A stretch of 64,000 bases of DNA. Origin: Pleodorina starrii. Lineage: Eukaryota > Chlorophyta > Chlorophyceae > Chlamydomonadales > Volvocaceae. Where the stretch lies: contig BRXU01000007.1 of NCBI GenBank assembly GCA_030267565.1, forward strand, positions 248,001 through 312,000, given 5' to 3'. The first letter of the stretch is position 1, and each line of letters starts with the position of its first letter. The translations under genes and the position numbers were made by a program. The notes beneath the pieces were generated by a model, which made no database searches, had not been told where the DNA came from, and was given only the letters and a program-made list of their open reading frames with translations. Shown in pieces: positions 46,601 through 64,000 of this stretch.

Positions 46601-49600
46601 CCCGGATGCGCTCCGCCGCCTCCGCCGCCGCCGGCAGCAGCAGCGGCAGTGGCGCCACCTACCGGCGGCCCGACGGCGGCGGCGCCGGCGGCGGCGGCTA
46701 CAAGCCGCCGCCGCCCGTGCTAGCGGCGGCGCCGCCGTTGCCCTTCCACGCCGCCGGCCGGACCCTCAGCGCCGACTCGGCGCAGTACGGCGGCAGCCGT
46801 ACCGGCAGCGGCTGGCCGCCCGCCGCCGCCGGCCGCGGCGGCGGCAGCCTGGAGGCGGCGCCGTCGTCGCTGCGGCGGCAGGACAGCGGCAAGCCGCCGG
46901 GGCGGATGGAAGTTCTGTGGCGGCGATTGGAGCGACCGGGGCTGGCGCTGCTGTCTGTGTTCATGCCGCGAGTGGCGGTGGACACGCACGCGCGCTACCG
47001 CAAGACGTGTGCGGTGCTGCTGCCGCCGGTGCTGCCGACGGTGGTGGGGTGGGCGCAGGGCTGGTTGGATGGGTCGTCGGCGCCGGGCGGTTTCTGGCTG
47101 CAGCGGTGGTGGCAGGTGGCTACGGGTGTGGGGCTGCTGGTGGCGGCGGCAGCGCTGCGGTTCTATCCGCGGAAGGGTCACCTGCACGGATACGCAGCGG
47201 GTGGGTACTGGGTAGGGGGTGGGAGAGGGGGTGGGAGAGGGGGTGCGGTGTGGGTGGGGGTGGCGAGAGGGTGGGACTGTTTTGGGCGGGCTGGTGGGTG
47301 TGAAGGTGAAGGGCGGTGGCGGCGTGTGTGTGTGTGTGGAAGGGAGGAGGCAAGGAGCGCATTGGGGATGCGTCACCTCACCTGGGTCAGCTCCCTGGGT
47401 GTGTGTGTGTGCGTCCTTCGCTGGGCTGCGGCTCGCCTCTCTCTCTTTCTCTTTCTCTCTCTACACCTTTCCCCCCACCCACCCTTCCCCACCCACCCCC
47501 CCTTCCTCGTCCCTCCGCCGCGATATCTTCCTTACCCCCGCCCCCCGCCCCCGCCCCCGCCCCCTCCCCCGGTCCGTTCGCTAACGCCGTCTCCTTCTCC
47601 GCCGCGAGTTTTCTTTATACCCCCTCCCCCTTCCTCCTCCCCGGCGGGCAGGTGTGGCCACCGTGGTTGTGTTTTGTGAGGCCATGTTGCTGTTGGACGG
47701 CTCGGCGGGGGAGCTGGTGTCGGCGGCGGTGGCGCTGGGTCAGATATACGGCATAAGCCCCTCCCTGCTGGGAGCCACACTGCTGGCCTGGGGAAACTCG
47801 GTGTCAGACCTGGTGTCGAATATAACGCTCGCAAAGGTGGGGAGCGAGCGTGTGTGTATGTGTGTGTGTGTATGTGTGTATGCAGGTGTTTTTTTGGGCG
47901 GTCGGCTCATGGGTGGGGGTGGGGGTGGGTGGGGCCGAAGCTCCTCGGGCACCCCAGGCCCGTTCGACCCGTTTGGGCAGTGCGCTGTTCCCCCCCCCCC
48001 CCTTCCCCGCCCCCCTCTCCCCGGCCCCCCCCCGTCCCCGGCTGGGTTCATGAATCCGCACCTCGCCCCTCCGCGGCTCCAGCGTTGCGGACTCATCTCC
48101 TTTATATCCCCGCCCCCCCCCCCCCCCAGCCCCAGCCAATACGGGGATAACCCCCCTACCCCCCGCCCCTCTCCTCCCCGCCCCGCCCCCCGCCCCCCCC
48201 CCCGCAGGACGGACTCCCCTCAATGGCCATCACCGCGTGTTTCGCGAGTCCCATGTTCGTACTGCTGGCGGGTGAGGGGGGGCTGGGGGGTTAGGGGGGT
48301 GGCTGGGGGTGGGTGGCTGGGAGTGGGTGGCTGGGAGTGGGGGGCTGGGAGTGGGGGGCTGGGAGTGGGGGGCTGGGAGTGGGTGGCTGGGAGTGGGGCG
48401 CTGGGAGTGGGTCGCTGGGAGTGGGGCGGGGGGGTTTGGGGCTGGGAGTGGGGCGGGGGGGTTTGGGGCTGGGAGTGGGTGGCTGGGAGTGGGGGGCTGG
48501 GAGTGGGTGGCTGGGAGTGGGTGGCTGGGAGTGGGTGGCTGGGAGTGGGGGGCTGGGAGTGGGTGGCTGGGAGTGGGGCGGGGGGGTTTGGGGCTGGGAG
48601 TGGGGGGCTGGGAGTGGGGCGGGGGGGTTTGGGGCTGGGAGTGGGTGGCTGGGAGTGGGGCGGGGGGGTTTGGGGCTGGGAGTGGGGGGCTGGGAGTGGG
48701 TGGCTGGGAGTGGGGGGCTGGGAGTGGGGGGCTGGGAGTGGGGCGGGGGGGTTTGGGGCTGGGAGTGGGGGGCTGGGAGTGGGGCGGGGGGGTTTGGGGC
48801 GGGGCGTGGGTGGGGGGGAGTGGGGCGGGGGGGTTTGGGGCTGGGAGTGGGGGGCTGGGAGTGGGTGGCTGGGAGTGGGGGGCTGGGAGTGGGGGGCTGG
48901 GAGTGGGGCGGGGGGGTTTGGGGCTGGGAGTGGGTGGCTGGGAGTGGGGGGCTGGGAGTGGGGGGCTGGGAGTGGGGCGGGGGGTTTTGGGGCTGGGAGT
49001 GGGGGGCTGGGAGTGGGGCGGGGGGGTTTGGGGCTGGGAGTGGGGGGCTGGGAGTGGGGCGGGGGGGTTTGGGGCTGGGAGTGGGTGGCTGGGAGTGGGT
49101 GGCTGGGAGTGGGGCGGGGGGGTTTGGGGCTGGGAGTGGGGGGCTGGGAGTGGGGCGGGGGGGTTTGGGGCTGGGAGTGGGTGCTAATGAAAAGAGGACC
49201 CGCAGCGGAGGGATGTGGGCGCCTGGACGTCCCTTCCCTCGCTCCCCCTCCCCCCCTCGAGGGGGGGGGCGGTCCAGCCTGTACGTGGATAACCCACCCA
49301 CCCCCGCCCCCCCTCCCAGCCTCCGGGCCCGCAATGCGTCGATGTGTGGGATATGTCCCTCTCTTGAACCCCTCTCCCCTTTCCCCTCCTTCCCTCTCCC
49401 CTCCCCCCCTCCCATACCCGGATTACCCTCCCTCAGGTTTGGTGACGTCACTGACGTACGCCACCCGCCATGGCGACATGCAGCTGCCCCACGATCTGGC
49501 GCTGAGGGTGCTGTACGGCTGCTCGTGCAGCATCCTCCTCATGTGGGCCCTCGTCGTACCGTTCGTATTCCGCTTCCGCCTCACCCGGCGGGTGGGCGTG

Positions 49601-49672
49601 CTGGCGGTGCTCGTGTACGCCGCGTACCAAACCGTGTACATCTGGGCTGTCGTACACGACTCGCGGCGGTGA
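43662..49672 (+). CDS. CCX: Cation/calcium exchanger, CCX/NCLX family
   Basis: Membrane antiporter that exchanges Ca2+ (or other cations) for Na+, K+ or H+. Ten exons in phase give 758 aa: 43662-43966, 44148-44352, 44831-44953, 45257-45346, 45716-45869, 46029-46162, 46420-47200, 47652-47836, 48208-48271, 49437-49672. Residues about 26-47 form a signal-anchor-like helix, followed by a Cys-rich luminal segment typical of CCX (CEFV ... YLEVHYCYLNQM). Alpha-repeat 1 is VAGATLLSFGNGAPDVFTQL (GNGAPD at about 155-160). Alpha-repeat 2 is LGATLLAWGNSVSDLVSNIT (about 640-656). The large middle loop (about 280-480) is acidic, Ser-, Ala- and Gly-rich, longer than in plant CCX proteins. The alpha-2 motif reads GNSVSD where the family usually has GNSxGD. 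Intron 9 holds a 0.9-kb minisatellite. The organelle targeted cannot be told from sequence alone: animal NCLX is mitochondrial, while plant CCX proteins are on the vacuole or plasma membrane. Confidence 0.95.
44743..44800 (+). repeat. Dispersed intronic element, reference copy
   Basis: TCCGTTCGCTAACGCCGTCT, then CCTTCTCCGCTGCGACATTC and TCTTCATATCACC, in CCX intron 2. The copy at 47570-47623 in CCX intron 7 shares nearly all of it. Confidence 0.85.
47570..47623 (+). repeat. Dispersed intronic element, second full copy
   Basis: TCCGTTCGCTAACGCCGTCT, then CCTTCTCCGCCGCGAGTTTT and CTTTATACC, ending about 28 bases before the acceptor of CCX exon 8. A 3'-half copy (CCGCCGCGATATCTTCCTTA) is just upstream at 47513-47536. 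Confidence 0.85.
48298..49184. repeat. GGCTGGGAGTGGG minisatellite, about 0.9 kb
   Basis: Fills most of CCX intron 9. Units of about 14 bp (GGCTGGGAGTGGGT or GGGG) alternate with longer units carrying GGGCGGGGGGGTTTGGG. The mixture suggests higher-order repeats. Plus strand, also the transcribed-sense strand, is G-rich throughout. Confidence 0.97.
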
Positions 49673-50361
49673 TGAGCGCGGAAAGCTGCAGTCATCGCCT
49701 TGGCATCTGCCGTACATGGAGCAGGTACGGCAAAGCTGCCGTACTCCACATGCGGCCTGGTATGAAAGCTGAAAGGCAGCCGTGGAAGTGCTCCAGGGAG
49801 GGGGTTCGTTCTCTCCAGAGAAGGAGCGCGGCGGCGGCGGCGGCGGACTGAGGCACGGAAGGGCGCGGCGGTCCGCAGTCTAGGGGGGTTGGGGCGGATG
49901 GGGCCGTGAAGGGGGGGTTTGGGGGCTTAGGGTTTGGTCGCCTCTGGGGTGGGTTGCCTGGTTAGGCCGTGTGCATACACACTCACACAACCAAACACGC
50001 GGCCAGTGCGTCGGCGGCGGGTCCTCGGACATCTTGTGGGTCATTTACTGGTTTGTGCGTGCGTGCGTGCGTGCGTGCGCGTGTGTGCATCCACGGGGGA
50101 TGTGTCTCACTCCCACGAAGTACCCCTCTCTGGTGGGGGAGTACTGCAGCGGCTGAACATTTGCAAGTTTGCACGCACCAACACGCACCGACAGTATATG
50201 ACACGCACATGCTCACACAGAAAAATTTAAGTCATCTCCAATCGGCGTCAATCGCGCTTTCGTTGTGTTGTATTGTGTTGCGTTGCGTCGCAGCGACGTT
50301 GGGGGGCAAAGTACGGCGATGCCGCCGTACCGCGCCGTATCGTACCGTACCGTAAAGGCTG

Positions 50362-50366
50362 TGTAA
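50362..50366 (+). terminator. Possible TGTAA poly(A) signal for CCX
   Basis: TGTAA is the main polyadenylation signal in Chlamydomonas-type algae. This is the first plus-strand copy after the CCX stop, about 690 bases downstream, a normal 3' UTR length in this group. Confidence 0.45.
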
Positions 50367-51240
50367 AGGCTGCGCCGCTGGCCGTGGCACCTGACTGGTG
50401 GCCGCGGTAGGGTGGGGTGGGGGTGGGTGGGCGGGGGTTCGGCTGCAGGGCCAAGCCGCAATGAGAAAGAAGAGGGGAAGGAAAAAAGAAGGGAATGATT
50501 TGGGTGCTCGGACAGCTGACAGGCGGGGGAGGAGCTGTACCGTCTACTGAGCTCGCGACGACTTGGTGCCGGGGTTGGAGGGGGGGTTGGAGTGGGGGTT
50601 GCTTTGGGTTGGTGGTTGGTGTTGCAGCAGGGCGCCGTCGGGTTAAGGGGGTGGGCGTATCTGGGGGGGCAGCGTCGGGTCGGTTGATTAACGGTCATCA
50701 CTGCCTGATGAGGGCAGTGATACGGTCGCAGTCAGTCAAAAGGGGGGTGGGGGGGCAGTCCTCTCCTCCGTCAACCGATCCATAACGTTTGTCGTATATG
50801 TGCGGCCCCGTCCGTGTGTGTGTGTGTGTGTTGCTGCTGCTGCGGGGTGGGCCGTGTGGCCGCAACCAAACCAAACGGGTCCCAACACCCAACCCGCCGT
50901 TTCCGCCGAGCTTGTCCCCACATCCTCAACAAGCGCCGCAGCCCGCAGGGCCTGTTTACCGGTAGTTGCCGAAAAGTGGCGTTCTCTGCGTTCTTCTTGA
51001 GACGAGTCGATCAGGATTTTGACGGCGTACGGTAGCTTGTGGTCTGTAAGCAGCTGCCGTACCGTACCGTGTCGTATGGCGGTTTGTGGGCAGGGGGGGG
51101 CGGGGCGAGGGGGCGAGAGGAGGGAGGCTCGCAGGTCGCAGCGCCAAAAGGCAAGGAAGGAAGAGCAGGGCCACGGCCGTCTAGGAGTTGAACGTGCGGC
51201 ACATCAGGGTACCGTACATGGGTGAATGGCCAGAGGCGGG

Positions 51241-51277
51241 TGTAAGAAGAAGATACCGCAGCGGAGACGAGGACGGC
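51241..51277 (-). repeat. Dispersed element in intergenic DNA
   Basis: Minus sense CGCCGTCCTCGTCTCCGCTG then CGGTATCTTCTTCTTAC; one of the few family members outside a gene. Confidence 0.65.
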
Positions 51278-52391
51278 GGAGAGGCGGGTGTGTGTGTGCA
51301 TGAAGAGAAGCCGGTGGTGGCGGTGAGGCGCAACGGCGCAAACACGGATACCGGGATACGGACCCGGGGAGTACGGTACCGGTAATAATGTGGCATCCGA
51401 AGCGCGGGCGGGGAGAGATGCGGGCGATGCCTCTACCCCCCCCCCAAACACACACACACCACACACCACCACCAGAAGCCCCCGGACACCGCCTTTTTGC
51501 TGCGACACCCCCCCTGGAACGAATCCGCGCCCGGATTGCAACATCATTTCAGCTGCCGTACGTCCGTACGTAAAGAAAGATCTCTTTCAAGATCATCTCA
51601 GAGGAGCGTTCCTTTTCATCGGTAACCAACTAACGACCCCTCTGCACCACTCTTCTCCACTACCGTATCCGATTCATACCGATTTCCGATCCGATCCGGT
51701 TCCCATTCCGATTCGGTTTTCCTCGTCAGTTCGCGCCGCACCGCCCCACCCACCACCACCTAACAACCACATCGACTTCTGCAGAAGTCGAAGCTGTCGG
51801 ACATCCCCCGTAGCTCCTTGCACGGTGCACACCTCGGCCCGGTCCGACCCGGCCCGGCCCGGCCACGAAACGAATAGCGAGGTACCGTAGACACCAAGGC
51901 TGAGCACCCGGGGACGGCACCCGGGGGCCTGCCGGGCGGGGAATCCGGAGGGGGGGTTGGGGGAGGGGGCCGCTACGCCGCTGGGGCCCAAGCTCCGGCC
52001 TCCTCCGGCCCCGGCGCCCCGCCCAGCGCTCCACTGCGCTCCGCCACCGCCGCAAAACCCACACGCTCCCACAGCGGCACCACCAGCGACTTTCAGTCCA
52101 CTTCGCCCCCTTCCGCTCCCCCTCTCCTCTCCTCTCCTCTCCTCCCCTCCCCTCCCCGCCCAGTCTTCGCAACAACAGTCCTCGCAACTTCACACAACCC
52201 AACCTAACACATACACACACTCACACACACACACAAGAGACGCAATAACGCCTGAGAAAAGAATACCTCCCTGGCTTCTTATCATCTCTCATCTCTCGTC
52301 TCACGACCCATCCAGGCCAACAGCGTCGTCATCGTCATCATCATAAGCAGCACCCTCAGCAGCAGTACAGCCCCGGAGGAGGGACCGCACC

Positions 52392-63232
<10,841 letters not shown>

Positions 63233-64000
63233 TTGTGGTCCTGGAGTGCAAATGGGTCAGATGCGGTGCCTTGCGTAAGCCGGGAGAAGCCCAACGAACT
63301 GGAATGAGTCGGCCACATCTCCGCTCGTCGGCAAGCAAGGGTGAATCGCGCTGGACAGATAACAACGACACCAAGGATGAATACTCAGATAATTGTTCCA
63401 GCAGCGGCGTCAGAGGCATTAGGGTTCGCTTGCGTCTTAACCATTGACGACCTCGACGACCGCGTTTCATCTACCAGCGCTGTCGGTTCGTGTCGACGAT
63501 TCAGCAAAAGGTACTTGCCTGTGAATCGCCACGTGCGCTACAAGAAGTTGCGCGTCCCTACTTGTGTGGTGTCGATATTGCGAGGGCGGCGACTTAGGTT
63601 AAACAAGGCAGGCGAAATTGTATACAATCAGTAGTCCTTGTGACCTGCATAACTCTGCAGGGAGCGAAAATAGTAGAGGAAATATGGTTTCGGAGGGCGA
63701 TGACCGCGAGCAACGTTCCACAAGTCTCGGCGCGCAGCACCGCGCCACAGATATGTTCGGGATCGCAGTTCAATGCCGTTATGCGCGCCATGTCGCGCTT
63801 ACGCAGCTTGCAGGTTGCGGCTTCAAAGAGACCGGTCATTTCCCTAACGGAATCCGGCGTGCGTTGTCGCGCACCAACCAACTGGCCTGCCGCCTGCGGC
63901 TGCCTGACATCGTCCAATCCTTCACATGCTCCGCTTGCCTGCCTGTCCTCTGGAGCAACTCCACACCATTCCCGGGAGCAACGCACGAACCCCTGCACAC
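63233..64000. promoter_or_regulatory. FTSH11 upstream region; fate of open frames unclear
   Basis: This lower-GC region upstream of the FTSH11 start codon should hold its promoter. A plus-strand frame from an ATG near 63377 to TAG at 63634 could encode 85 aa, and a minus-strand frame is open from the window edge to about 63594. Neither resembles a known family, and codon use is less GC-biased than in the real genes here, so I do not call them. I see no clear TATA box. Confidence 0.4.

Larger units (their letters stand above)
49673..52391. other. Convergent intergenic region, no gene recognised
   Basis: It lies between the stop codons of the CCX gene (plus) and FTSH11 (minus) and should contain both 3' UTRs. 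It holds CA/GT runs, a cluster of GTACCGTAC-type repeats near 50325-50355, and one dispersed element (51241-51277). Open frames are short, compositionally odd and have no family resemblance. Confidence 0.6.

Noticed and set aside
47654..49672. A 672-codon plus-strand frame ending at the CCX stop codon
   Set aside because: Only its two ends are real exons; the middle is the intron minisatellite, which happens to stay open. Splicing through GT and AG sites rejoins conserved CCX sequence.
63594..63998. Minus-strand frame running off the window edge
   Set aside because: No family resemblance, codon use less GC-biased than the true genes, and no splice or start context that could be verified.

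Overview
The window is nuclear DNA of a green alga, most likely a volvocine/chlamydomonadalean species. The evidence is very high GC, alanine-, glycine- and glutamine-rich proteins with strong GC3 bias, many exons separated by introns packed with G-rich or C-rich micro- and minisatellites, and a plant-type FtsH11 protease with an arginine-rich organelle presequence. An interstitial TTTAGGG run in an intron suggests an Arabidopsis-type telomere ancestry rather than the TTTTAGGG of Chlamydomonas reinhardtii. This is only a hint.

Layout. (1) 1034-32668, minus: one giant gene of about 42 exons and 4.8 thousand codons, a TRANK1-family UvrD-like helicase with N-terminal ankyrin-type repeats, a central SF1 helicase core, a helical C-terminal half, an IQ motif and a Gln-rich tail. 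I traced the exons one by one; reading phase is kept at every junction from the start codon to the stop. (2) 33375-33867, minus: a small two-exon protein with two perfect CX8CX5CX3H zinc fingers of the TTP/TIS11 type. (3) 34677-42571, minus: an eight-exon, 1811-aa protein that I do not recognise; its N-terminal part looks like a beta-propeller. (4) 43662-49672, plus: a ten-exon CCX/NCLX-type cation/calcium exchanger. (5) 52392-63232, minus: a 17-exon FTSH11 AAA metalloprotease of 1140 aa. Genes 3 and 4 diverge from a shared 1.1-kb lower-GC promoter region; genes 4 and 5 converge on a 2.7-kb intergenic stretch without a recognisable gene.

The genes do not form a pathway; this is an ordinary eukaryotic neighbourhood. 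Most of the unexplained structure is between exons: a family of 50-60-bp dispersed elements in introns (about 15 copies), two further short repeat families, 16 copies of the 10-mer CTCCGAAACC, six copies of the palindrome GACCCRYGGGTC, long G-rich arrays (a 0.7-kb GGGGGA tract and a 0.9-kb minisatellite), and an unusually high share of GC-AG introns (5 of about 74). No rRNA, tRNA, CRISPR or bacterial-type feature was seen. Exon coordinates are read by eye from splice consensus plus phase and family conservation; no transcript data were available.
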